From assembly GCF_003634215.1 (NCBI RefSeq), contig NZ_RBWX01000007.1, positions 236,001 through 300,000 on the forward strand: DNA of 64,000 nt, read 5' to 3'. Both the position numbers and the translations under genes were made by a program. The stretch comes from Sphingosinicella microcystinivorans (GTDB lineage Bacteria; Pseudomonadota; Alphaproteobacteria; Sphingomonadales; Sphingomonadaceae). This document shows, piece by piece, positions 9,184 through 17,323 of the stretch (positions are counted from its first letter, which is position 1; each line of letters opens with the position of its first letter). The notes below the pieces were generated by a model. It was not told where the DNA came from. It did not search any database and saw only the letters and a program-made list of their open reading frames with translations.

Positions 9184-10059
9184 ATGTCTACGACCTCGAT
9201 GACGCTCACGCTCGACACCTCGACGAGCCGTGCCAACCCCACCCCGGCACCGATGAAGCGCCTCACGGTGCCGCGTATCCGGCAGCGCAAGGGCGGCGAG
9301 CCGCTCGTGATGCTGACCGCCTACACGGTCCGCATGGCGCAGATCATGGACCCGCACTGCGACATGCTGCTCGTCGGCGATTCGCTGGGGCAGGTGATCT
9401 ACGGTCTGCCGCACACGGTTGCGGTGACGATGGAAATGATGTGCGCGCACGGCGCGGCCGTCGTGCGCGGCAGCTATCACGCTGCCGTCATCGTCGACAT
9501 GCCGTTCGGCAGCTACGAGGCTTCGCCCGAGCAGGCGTTCACCAACGCCTCGCGGCTCCTCAAGGAAACCGGCGCTGCCGCCGTCAAGCTTGAAGGCGGC
9601 AAGGTGCTCGCGCCGACGGTGGAGTTTCTCACTTCGCGCGGCATCCCGGTGATGGCGCATGTCGGCCTCACCCCGCAGGCGGTGAATATCCTCGGCGGCT
9701 ACGGCGTGCGCGGCAAGAGCGATGTGGAGGCGCGATCGATCGTTGCCGATGCCACGGCGATGGCCGATGCGGGCGCCTTCTCGATCGTCATCGAAGGCGT
9801 GATGGAGCCGATCGCCATCGAGATCACGAAGACTGTAGCGTGCCCCACGATCGGTATCGGTGCTTCTGCGCAGTGCGATGGGCAGGTCCTGGTCACCGAA
9901 GACATGCTCGGGCTCTTTGAACGGACGCCGAAGTTCGTGAAGCGTTACGGTACGATGTCGAAGGTCGTGGCCGATGCGGTGAAGGCTTATGCGGGCGAGG
10001 TGCGCGCGCGGACCTTCCCCACGGAAGACAACCTCTACCGCGCCGACGAGGAAAAATAG
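9184..10059 (+). CDS. panB: 3-methyl-2-oxobutanoate hydroxymethyltransferase
   Basis: A 291-residue enzyme adding a hydroxymethyl group from methylene-tetrahydrofolate to ketoisovalerate, the first step towards pantothenate and CoA. The barrel motifs are clear: [27 protein letters not shown] with the metal-binding Asp, [24 protein letters not shown] and [11 protein letters not shown], and near the end [15 protein letters not shown]. The N-terminal 25 residues are a Ser/Thr-rich extension before the usual start region, so a later start is possible. It stands alone here, without panC or panD. Confidence 0.95.
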   Translation: MSTTSMTLTLDTSTSRANPTPAPMKRLTVPRIRQRKGGEPLVMLTAYTVRMAQIMDPHCDMLLVGDSLGQVIYGLPHTVAVTMEMMCAHGAAVVRGSYHAAVIVDMPFGSYEASPEQAFTNASRLLKETGAAAVKLEGGKVLAPTVEFLTSRGIPVMAHVGLTPQAVNILGGYGVRGKSDVEARSIVADATAMADAGAFSIVIEGVMEPIAIEITKTVACPTIGIGASAQCDGQVLVTEDMLGLFERTPKFVKRYGTMSKVVADAVKAYAGEVRARTFPTEDNLYRADEEK

Positions 10060-10119
10060 GGTTTTGCGTGCGCGCGCGGCCATCGCTATGGTCCCGCGCA
10101 CATTTTGAGAGGCATGACA

Positions 10120-10851
10120 TTGGCCAGGGAACCATCGGGCACGGCGCCCGAAGACGTCTTCTTCCGCGAGGTTGATGAGGAAGTTCGCAAGGATCAGCTT
10201 GCGGGCTTCTGGAGCCGTTATGGCCGCTGGATCGTCATTGCGGTCGGCGCGGGTCTTGTTGCGCTCGCCGGGTTCCTCTGGTGGCGTGAAGAGCAGATCC
10301 GTAAGGTCGGCGTGCTCAGCGAGGAATATTCAGCGGCGCTGCAGGGGCTGGAGATCGGCAACGCCAAGGCGGCTCAGGAAATCGATCGCTTCGCTTCGGG
10401 CGACTACGGCGGCTACACGGCGCTTGCGCGGTTCACCAAGGCGTCGCGCGCTGTCGAAAATGGCGACAATGCCACTGCGCTTGCCGAATATAAGATGCTC
10501 GCCGCCGACACGAAGCTGCCGCAGCCGCTGCGCGACCTTGCGACGATCACCGCCGTACGCGTCGAATATGATACGCTCGCACCCGCCGATGTCGTGACGC
10601 GCCTGAAGCCGCTCGCGCAGCCCGGCGCGCCTTGGTTCGGCGTTGCCGGAGAGATGCTTGCGGTCGCTTACATGGCCGAGGGCAAGCCCGAACTCGCCGG
10701 GCCGATCTTCGCGGCGATCTCGTCAGATGAAACCATCGCACCGTCGCTGCGCCAGCGCGCGCAGCAGCTCGCCGCCTCGCTCGGCAGCCTCCCCGACGTT
10801 GCACCTGCGGCGGATGCTCCGGCAGCCGAACCGACAACCGGAAAGAATTGA
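10120..10851 (+). CDS. YfgM-like tetratricopeptide membrane protein
   Basis: About 243 residues: a cytoplasmic N-terminus (EVDEEVRKDQ), one membrane segment near residues 36-54 (WIVIAVGAGLVALAGFLWW), then an alanine-rich helical periplasmic domain with TPR-like repeats and a Pro/Ala tail. E. coli has the same order yfgM-bamB-der, and YfgM is an ancillary SecYEG-associated TPR protein. TTG at 10120 is preferred because the GAGAGG at 10107-10112 sits seven bases upstream; the ATG at 10114 is in frame but only one base from it. The stop overlaps the bamB ATG by one base. Confidence 0.8.
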   Translation: MAREPSGTAPEDVFFREVDEEVRKDQLAGFWSRYGRWIVIAVGAGLVALAGFLWWREEQIRKVGVLSEEYSAALQGLEIGNAKAAQEIDRFASGDYGGYTALARFTKASRAVENGDNATALAEYKMLAADTKLPQPLRDLATITAVRVEYDTLAPADVVTRLKPLAQPGAPWFGVAGEMLAVAYMAEGKPELAGPIFAAISSDETIAPSLRQRAQQLAASLGSLPDVAPAADAPAAEPTTGKN

Positions 10852-12176
10852 TGCGTAAATCGCTAATCGTCGTCGTGCCGCTGGTCGTGGCACTTGCCAG
10901 CTGCGGAATTTTCCGCGGCGGCGGAGACAAGAACAAGTCGAAGATCGCCGGAGAGCGTCTTGCCGTGCTCAGCTACGAGGCACGCACGACCGCCGACCCC
11001 GATCTTGCGAACATCACGGTCACACTTCCGCCGCCCGTCGCCAATGCGGAGTGGACGCAGCCGGGCGGCAGCGCGTCGAAGGCGCTCGGGCATCTCAGCC
11101 TGCGGGACAATCCGTCGCGGGCCTGGTCGGTGTCGATCGGTAGCGGCAGCGATCGGACAAAACGGCTGACGTCGGGTCCGGTGGTCTCCGGCGGGCGCGT
11201 CTACACGATCGATACCCAGGCGGAGGTTCGCGCGTTCAGCGCCGCGAACGGCGGCCAGCTCTGGTCTGCGACGCTCCGCAAGGACGGCGAATCCCAGAAC
11301 GTCGCGTTCGGCGGCGGTGTCGCGACCGATGGCGCCCGCGTCTACGCGACTTCGGGCTACGGCCTCGTTGCCGCCTACGACGCCGCGTCGGGTGCGCAGG
11401 CGTGGCGCGTGGACATCGGTATGCCGCTGCGGGGTGCGCCGGCTGTCGAGGGCACGCAGCTTTTCGTGATGACGCAGGACAACCAGTTGCAGGTGCTCTC
11501 CACCGCGACCGGTGAAACGCTTTGGGAAAACGCCGCGACCGTCGAACCCGCCGGTCTGCTCGGCGCCGCGTCGCCCGCTGTTGCGCTCGGCACGGCGGTT
11601 GTCGGCTTCTCGAGCGGCGAGCTCATCGCGCTCCGCGTCGAAAACGGCCGCAGCGTCTGGCAGGATGCGCTCAACCGCACCGGCTCCACGACCTCGCTCG
11701 CCGCGCTCAGCGACATCGATGCGTCGGCGGTGATCAGCGATGGCCGCGTCTACGCGATCGGTCACGGCGGCCGCATGGTGGCGCTTGATCTTTCCACCGG
11801 CCAGCGCGTCTGGGAGCGCAACCTCGCGGGCACCTCCATGCCGTGGGTGGCGGGCGAATACATCTTCGCGGTGACCGTTGAGGGCGAGCTCGTGGCGGTG
11901 CAGCGCTCCGATGGCCGCGTGCGCTGGGTGACGCAGCTTCCGCGCTGGCGCAACGTCAAGAAGCGCAAGAACCCGATCATCTGGCAGGGGCCGGTGCTGG
12001 CGTCGGATCGCCTCTATCTCGTCAACAGCGAGGGTGATCTCACCGCCGTATCGCCGGCGGACGGCGCCGTCCTGTCCACGAAAGAGGTCGGGAAGGACAT
12101 CTTCCTTGAGCCTGTGGTGGCCGACAACACGCTCTATATCCTCTCCGAAGACGGCCGCCTGAGCGCATACCGTTAG
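10851..12176 (+). CDS. bamB: Outer membrane assembly lipoprotein BamB
   Basis: A 441-residue lipoprotein of the BAM complex, which folds beta-barrels into the outer membrane. The signal MRKSLIVVVPLVVALASC ends in a lipobox with Cys18 as the lipidation site. The mature protein is a PQQ-type beta-propeller: repeated blocks such as GGQLWSATL, SGAQAWRVDIG, GETLWENAA, NGRSVWQDA and GQRVWERNL are the blade signatures. It sits between a YfgM-like gene and der, as in many proteobacteria. The ATG at 10851 was used rather than the TTG one codon earlier. Confidence 0.93.
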   Translation: MRKSLIVVVPLVVALASCGIFRGGGDKNKSKIAGERLAVLSYEARTTADPDLANITVTLPPPVANAEWTQPGGSASKALGHLSLRDNPSRAWSVSIGSGSDRTKRLTSGPVVSGGRVYTIDTQAEVRAFSAANGGQLWSATLRKDGESQNVAFGGGVATDGARVYATSGYGLVAAYDAASGAQAWRVDIGMPLRGAPAVEGTQLFVMTQDNQLQVLSTATGETLWENAATVEPAGLLGAASPAVALGTAVVGFSSGELIALRVENGRSVWQDALNRTGSTTSLAALSDIDASAVISDGRVYAIGHGGRMVALDLSTGQRVWERNLAGTSMPWVAGEYIFAVTVEGELVAVQRSDGRVRWVTQLPRWRNVKKRKNPIIWQGPVLASDRLYLVNSEGDLTAVSPADGAVLSTKEVGKDIFLEPVVADNTLYILSEDGRLSAYR

Positions 12177-12180
12177 AGCC

Positions 12181-13545
12181 ATGGCCAACAAAAAGCCCAA
12201 GGTCGTCATCATTGGGCGCCCGAACGTCGGCAAGTCGACGCTCTTCAACCGGCTCGTCGGCAAGCGCATCGCGCTCGTCGACGATACGCCGGGCGTCACG
12301 CGCGACCGCCGCGAGGGTGAGGCAAAGCTGTTCGATCTCGATTTCATCGCCGTCGACACGGCGGGCCTCGAGGATGCCGGGCCGGAGACGCTTTCCGGCC
12401 GGATGCGCCTGCAAACCGAAGCGGCGCTCGAAGATGCGTCGGCGGCGCTGCTCGTCATCGATTCCCGCGCCGGTCTCACGCCGATGGACCGGCATTTCGC
12501 GGACTGGCTGCGCACCGCGAAGGTGCCCGTGGTACTCGTCGCCAACAAGGCGGAAGGCCGCTCGGGCGATTCGGGCATCCTTGAAGCCTATGCGCTTGGC
12601 TTCGGTGAGCCGGTCGGCATCTCCGCCGAGCACGGCGAGGGTCTCGCTGATCTGTTCGAGGCGCTGGCCCCGCACGTTGACGCCGCCATCGCCGCGGCGG
12701 GCGATGCGTTCGAAGGTGAAGACGAAGAGGCGGGTCCGCTCAAGCTCGCCATCGTCGGGCGTCCGAACGCCGGCAAGTCCACGCTCATCAACACGCTGCT
12801 CGGTCAGGATCGTCTCGTCACCGGCCCGGAGGCGGGGATCACGCGCGACAGCATCGAGATCGAGTGGAGCTGGGAAGGCCGCCCGGTGCGCCTGATCGAC
12901 ACCGCGGGCGTTCGCAAGAAGGCGAAGGTGCACGAGAAGCTGGAAAAGCTCTCGGTCGCCGATACCCGCCGCGCCGTCGATTTCGCCGAGGTTGTCGTGC
13001 TGCTGCTCGATGCGACGCTCGGCCTCGAAGCGCAGGATCTGCGCATCGCCGACATGGTGATCGAGGAAGGCCGCGCACTCGTCATCGCGCTCAACAAGTG
13101 GGACGCGGCGGAGGATCAGTCGCGCTTGTTCCAGGGCGTCCGCAAGGCGCTCGACGAGGGGCTCGCGCAGATCAAGGGCGTGCCGCTGCTCGCGGTTTCG
13201 GGGATGACCGGCAAGGGTCTCGATACGCTGCTCAAGGCAGCCTTCGAGCAGCGTGATGCGTGGAGCCAGCGCGTGCCGACCAGCCGTCTCAATCGCTGGT
13301 TCGAAGGCGCGCTCGAGCGCAATCCGCCGCCCGCACCCGATGGCAAACGCCTGAAGCTGCGCTACGTCACACAGGTGAAGGCGCGCCCGCCCTCGTTCGT
13401 GATCTTCGGAAACCGGCTCACCGAGCTTCCCGAAAGCTATCGGCGTTATCTCGCGAATTCGCTCCGCGACGATCTCGGCTTCACCGGCGTGCCGATCCGC
13501 CTGACGCTGCGCGGCGGGAAGAACCCCTTCGATCGCGAAAAATAG
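12181..13545 (+). CDS. der: GTPase Der (EngA), ribosome assembly
   Basis: A 454-residue protein with the tandem GTPase domains unique to Der. The first P-loop GRPNVGKST is near residues 12-20 with DDTPGVTRD and VDTAGL; the second GRPNAGKST is near residues 196-204 with TGPEAGITRDS and LIDTAGVRKK. The NKWD specificity motif is near residue 304, and a C-terminal KH-like domain ends RGGKNPF. Der acts in late maturation of the large ribosomal subunit. It begins four bases after bamB and ends next to a convergent gene with one base between stops. Confidence 0.97.
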   Translation: MANKKPKVVIIGRPNVGKSTLFNRLVGKRIALVDDTPGVTRDRREGEAKLFDLDFIAVDTAGLEDAGPETLSGRMRLQTEAALEDASAALLVIDSRAGLTPMDRHFADWLRTAKVPVVLVANKAEGRSGDSGILEAYALGFGEPVGISAEHGEGLADLFEALAPHVDAAIAAAGDAFEGEDEEAGPLKLAIVGRPNAGKSTLINTLLGQDRLVTGPEAGITRDSIEIEWSWEGRPVRLIDTAGVRKKAKVHEKLEKLSVADTRRAVDFAEVVVLLLDATLGLEAQDLRIADMVIEEGRALVIALNKWDAAEDQSRLFQGVRKALDEGLAQIKGVPLLAVSGMTGKGLDTLLKAAFEQRDAWSQRVPTSRLNRWFEGALERNPPPAPDGKRLKLRYVTQVKARPPSFVIFGNRLTELPESYRRYLANSLRDDLGFTGVPIRLTLRGGKNPFDREK

Positions 13546-13546
13546 T

Positions 13547-14149
13547 TTAGGCCTCCGGTAACGACCCGATCCGGCGCAACACGAAACGCGCCCGTTCTTC
13601 CACGGAGGTCTTCGGCAGGATGACGGTTTCATAGCCGAGTGCGCGATAGCCGATCAGCAGACGGTCATATTCGGCGATCGCGGCATCCATGCCGTGCCGC
13701 CGCGCCCTGTCGGCGACATGGATTTCCGGCCAGGGCGGCGTCATGAACACCGTGTCGTGATAGGGGGCGAACGGCGCCAACGTCACGGACGCAGGTTGTC
13801 CGGCGGCGTGCTGGAGGGCCAGCGCGGCATCGACGAGGCCACGATCGAAAAATGTCCATCCGCTTCCTGTGGGCGCGTGCGCCCGATCGTCGGCCGCGAC
13901 CGCAAGGGCGCGAGCGGCGAACGCCGCCGGATTCACCCAAGGCAGCGCGCCGCCATCGCCCCGCAATTCCTCCTCCACGATGCGGCGACCGGGCTCGGTC
14001 ACAATCGCATGTCCCCGGCGCGCGAGTTCCGTCAGCAAGGTGGATTTCCCGCCGCCCGAGCAGCCGGACAGCACCACATGCCGCGCGGACGGTGCATCGA
14101 CGCTAGTGTGCAGTGACGGCCTCGGCCGTGAAGTCGCTGAACAGCCCAT
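13547..14149 (-). CDS. AAA_28-type small ATPase
   Basis: About 200 residues with a clear Walker A GCSGGGKST near the N-terminus, then VTEPGRRIVEEEL and FFDRGLVDAAL (Walker-B-like Asp), and a late EYDRLLIGYRALGYE. This pattern fits the AAA_28 group of predicted P-loop kinase/ATPases of unknown substrate. The start is uncertain: ATG at 14149 overlaps the upstream glycerophosphodiesterase by 47 bases, ATG at 14164 would overlap more, and a GTG at 14077 would place the P-loop at the very N-terminus, as in many relatives. No ribosome site decides between them. Confidence 0.75.
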   Translation of the reverse strand: MGCSATSRPRPSLHTSVDAPSARHVVLSGCSGGGKSTLLTELARRGHAIVTEPGRRIVEEELRGDGGALPWVNPAAFAARALAVAADDRAHAPTGSGWTFFDRGLVDAALALQHAAGQPASVTLAPFAPYHDTVFMTPPWPEIHVADRARRHGMDAAIAEYDRLLIGYRALGYETVILPKTSVEERARFVLRRIGSLPEA

Positions 14150-15113
14150 CGATGCCCGCGGCAAGATAGGCGCGAATTTCGCCGACGAGATCGCCGTGCG
14201 CGCGCGGGTCTTCGCCTTTTCGATGGTCGGCGGGGAGGAAATAATTCTCCGCGCGGAATGTCCACGGATGCACTTTCAGGCCTGCCGCGTGCGCGTCTGC
14301 CACCAGCCGGGTGGGTGCGGCAAGGCGCATGTCCGCGCCGCGCGGAATCACCAGCGTCTTCTCGGGTCCGATGCCGTCCGCATAGGCCGCGACGGCTTTC
14401 AGGCCCTCCGGCGTCAGCATTTCTGCATAGCTCCCGCGCGCGCCGTCCGCAGGCCCGCCTTCGGCCGCGACGAGCTGGATCAGGCGCACGCCCGTCATCG
14501 TGTTCAGCTGCTTCAGATTGTTCACTTCGAACGACTGGATGAAGACCGGCGCTGCGGCATCGCGCCAGCCTGCCGCGTCGAGTGCGGCGATCAGCGTCGC
14601 TTCAAGCGGCAGGCCGATGGAGGCGAAGTAGGACGGGTGCTTGGTCTCGGGGTAGATGCCCACACCGCGCGCCTTGGCGAGCGTGATGATCTCATCCAGC
14701 GTCGGAATCACGAATCGGCCGTCATTCGCTGTGCCGCGCAGCTCGGGCAGGCGCTCGCGGGCGCGCAGCGTTTTCAGTTCGGCGAGCGTGAAGTCTTCGG
14801 TGAACCAGCCGGTCACGGAAGCGCCGTCGATGGTCTTGGTGGTCTTGCGATCTTCGAATTCCGCGCGCGAAGCCACGTCCGTGGTCCCCGAAATCTCGTT
14901 TTCATGCCGCGCGACGAGCACGCCGTCGCGTGTCGGAACGAGATCGGGTTCGATGAAATCCGCGCCGTCGTCGATGGCGCGCGTGTAGGCGGCGATCGTG
15001 TGCTCGGGAAGCAGGCCGCTCGCGCCGCGATGCGCGATCACGATGGGGCGGTCAGCAGCGTTCACGCCTGAAGCAAGCATGAGCGAGAGTGAAAGGGCAA
15101 GGAAAAGTCTCAT
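14103..15113 (-). CDS. Glycerophosphodiester phosphodiesterase, periplasmic
   Basis: A 336-residue GDPD-family enzyme that hydrolyses deacylated phospholipid diesters to glycerol-3-phosphate and an alcohol. A signal peptide ends near residue 20 (VNAAD). IVIAHRGASGLLPEHT gives the His-Arg-Gly catalytic/metal motif, and FIEPDLVPTRDGVLVARHE gives the Glu-x-Asp plus second His. IYPETKHP and VFIQSFEV are also typical. The length and layout resemble periplasmic GlpQ. It ends inside the start region of the following ATPase gene. Confidence 0.93.
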   Translation of the reverse strand: MRLFLALSLSLMLASGVNAADRPIVIAHRGASGLLPEHTIAAYTRAIDDGADFIEPDLVPTRDGVLVARHENEISGTTDVASRAEFEDRKTTKTIDGASVTGWFTEDFTLAELKTLRARERLPELRGTANDGRFVIPTLDEIITLAKARGVGIYPETKHPSYFASIGLPLEATLIAALDAAGWRDAAAPVFIQSFEVNNLKQLNTMTGVRLIQLVAAEGGPADGARGSYAEMLTPEGLKAVAAYADGIGPEKTLVIPRGADMRLAAPTRLVADAHAAGLKVHPWTFRAENYFLPADHRKGEDPRAHGDLVGEIRAYLAAGIDGLFSDFTAEAVTAH

Positions 15114-15137
15114 GCCCCTTCGCTAGCGCGGTTGTAT

Positions 15138-15554
15138 TCAGATTTTGCGACGGAAGAGATATTTGCGGCCGCCGATCAGGCCCGCCGCGCCAAGCCCGAA
15201 GAGGGCAAGCATGGCTGGTTCCGGAACAGGGTTGGTTCCGCCGCCGCCGGGCTCGCCGCCACCGCCGCCTTCCTGTCCGCCACCGCTGCCCGAGCCGCCC
15301 GGCAGGATCAGCTCGGCATATTCGGGAAGGTCGGTCGCCTCGAAGTCGCTGGGGATCTGGGCATCGCGCATCATCTGGTCCTGCACGATGTAGGGTTCGC
15401 ACGGGAACTGCACGACCTTGCGGGCAGGGCTCTTCGATGCCGTCTTCACGGCCTTCGGTTTGTCGGCGTTATGACGGGCTTCATTTACCCCGGCACCAAC
15501 CACGGCGCCGGTGCAGATGCACAGCGCCAACTTTCCAGCAGCAGCGATATTCAT
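15138..15554 (-). CDS. Small PEP-CTERM protein
   Basis: A 138-residue exported protein. The N-terminal hydrophobic segment MNIAAAGKLALCICTGAVVG is a probable signal. The middle is Lys/Ala-rich (KPKAVKTASKSPARK), followed by a low-complexity linker of Gly, Ser and Glu. The C-terminus NPVPEPAMLALFGLGAAGLI plus GGRKYLFRRK is a PEP-CTERM sorting signal. The ATG at 15554 is preferred over the TTG two codons earlier. Its function is unknown; proteins like this are exported with biofilm polysaccharide in exosortase-bearing bacteria. A TTAACCAC motif, one base off the CtrA-type motif, lies about 210 bases upstream at 15765-15772. Confidence 0.78.
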   Translation of the reverse strand: MNIAAAGKLALCICTGAVVGAGVNEARHNADKPKAVKTASKSPARKVVQFPCEPYIVQDQMMRDAQIPSDFEATDLPEYAELILPGGSGSGGGQEGGGGGEPGGGGTNPVPEPAMLALFGLGAAGLIGGRKYLFRRKI

Positions 15555-15841
15555 AACCAAACCTGCCCTATACGCGCCGCGCTAAGCGTGGCGGGCCCCG
15601 TTGATACTTTGTGTCATTACGCTCGCGACACGGCCCCGCTGCGAGCGTTGATTGGTTACTATAGTGTTATGGATTAATCCCGCATTTACAAGCCTGACGC
15701 GGCTCTCAAGCGGTATTAACGCGCAACAAATTGTATTCTGTTGCCGCGAATATACATAATGTCGGTGGTTAATTGCCAGAACGCCGACTTGCGGCATGCC
15801 GCCGCAGTTGCCGGTCGCCGAATGAATGGAGCATGCGTGAA

Positions 15842-16372
15842 ATGTCCACGGAAACCGCGATCCTCGCAGGCGGGTGCTTCTGGTGTGTGGAAGCGATCTA
15901 TGATGATCTTCAGGGGGTTACGGCGGTTGAATCCGGCTATATCGGCGGGCACACGGAAAACCCGACCTACAAGGAAATCTGCGGGGGCGACACCGGCCAC
16001 GCCGAAGCGATCCTGATCCATTTCGATCCAGCGATCGTCAGCTACGAAGAGCTGCTCGACATCTTCTTCCACATTCACGACCCGACGACGCTCAATCGGC
16101 AGGGGAACGATGTCGGCACGCAGTACCGTTCCGCGATCTTCCCTCAAAACGATGCGCAGCGGGCGGAAGCGGAGGCGGCGATCGTGAAGGCGGCGGCGCT
16201 GTGGCCGGACCCGGTGGTCACGACCATCGAGGATGGCACCTGGTATCCGGCGGAGGACTATCACCAGGAATATTACGCGCGCACAGGCGACACGACGCCC
16301 TACTGCAACTACGTCGTAGGTCCCAAGGTCCGGAAGTTTCGCGAAAAATACGCGGATCGCCTTAAAGGTTGA
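15842..16372 (+). CDS. msrA: Peptide-methionine (S)-S-oxide reductase
   Basis: A 176-residue MsrA. The nucleophilic cysteine is in AGGCFWCVEA (Cys12), followed by GVTAVESGYIGG, GDTGHAEAI, HDPTTLNRQGNDVGTQYRS and EDYHQEYY, all canonical. It repairs oxidised methionine in proteins using thioredoxin. The ATG at 15842 lies ten bases after a GGAG; an upstream ATG at 15833 is only one base from it. The roughly 290-base region before it, shared with the divergent PEP-CTERM gene, is AT-richer than average and probably holds both promoters. Confidence 0.95.
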   Translation: MSTETAILAGGCFWCVEAIYDDLQGVTAVESGYIGGHTENPTYKEICGGDTGHAEAILIHFDPAIVSYEELLDIFFHIHDPTTLNRQGNDVGTQYRSAIFPQNDAQRAEAEAAIVKAAALWPDPVVTTIEDGTWYPAEDYHQEYYARTGDTTPYCNYVVGPKVRKFREKYADRLKG

Positions 16373-16397
16373 AGCTGAGTTGAGGCTGTAACCGGTT

Positions 16398-17185
16398 CTA
16401 GGCGCTTGCGCTTGGCTGATGGCGGGCGTGTTCCGCTTGCAGCGCCTCTAATATGACTTTCGGTTCCTCAACGGCCTTGCCGAGGCCGATAACTATGCTC
16501 TCTGTAAAAGGAAACCTATACCGTTTGAAATTTTCGGGAAGGTTGCTTCCATGCACCAGAATGAAGTCGTTTCCCCGAAAGCTCCTCCGAGTGAACCTCA
16601 TTATGTTACGCCAAGGAAGAAGTCCAAATTCTTTAAATACAATGCCCTCTTCATTTGTCCATGCTTCTGCGTGATCTTTAAATTTCTTTCTAAAAAAATT
16701 TTTAGAATATTTTATTATATGATGATACAAAAATAATGCAATAATCATATATGCAATGAAAACTGGTAAAAATATAAACAAATTTACATTTGTATTGTGA
16801 TATTTATAATTAATGATAAAAAATGGTGAAAATAGCAGTGCGAATGAAGCTGTTTGTATTGGAAAAATAACTCTATGTGGAATGGAATGATTATATATAA
16901 TGTATTGAGTGTTTATGTTTGGTTTTAGGGATGTTTTTTTTTCGAATTTTTTTAGATAATTCGTTGCGCGGTATATTCCAAAAAAACGGGCAAGGTGAGC
17001 AAGGAGATGGCTGCCGTCATGCCGATCGAGATGCCTCGTATCTCTGCATGTTTTGGGTCGGCTATGAGAGTAAAGCCAATCAGAATAAAAAATAGAATGC
17101 ATAATAACACCAGGATTGCTGCGAGGAGTGCCACGACAACAAGAGCACGCTTGGCAGTCTTGATAAAATCCCGTTTTCCCAACAT
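16398..17185 (-). pseudogene. Frameshifted YcxB-like membrane protein gene
   Basis: Two minus-strand frames together make one plausible protein. The first (ATG at 17185, stop at 16952) begins MLGKRDFIKTAKRALVVV and has two membrane segments. The second continues from the same point (FFGIYRATNYLKKFEKK...) to 16398, with two more membrane segments and a C-terminal YcxB-like domain (EAWTNEEGIVFKEFGLLPWR...). The frames join at a run of seven T residues on the coding strand (A run at 16980-16986), where the T-TTT-TTG order fits a -1 slippery site. It may be a decayed gene, a sequencing indel, phase variation or programmed frameshifting. The gene is strikingly AT-rich. Confidence 0.6.
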
Positions 17186-17323
17186 GACGCTCCGACAAGC
17201 CGCTGTGAACTGTGCGTTCGGGCGCCTCTCACGTCTGCGAAAGTGCACAATTCCACTTGCGCATATCTACACATAGCGCTGAGCTTGCAACCAAGCGCAT
17301 CATTCCGTGGGAACTGATCCAGC

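Noticed and set aside
15765-15772. Full CtrA site upstream of the second PEP-CTERM gene
   Set aside because: TTAACCAC matches only seven of eight positions and lies about 210 bases from the start, so I did not list it as a separate feature.
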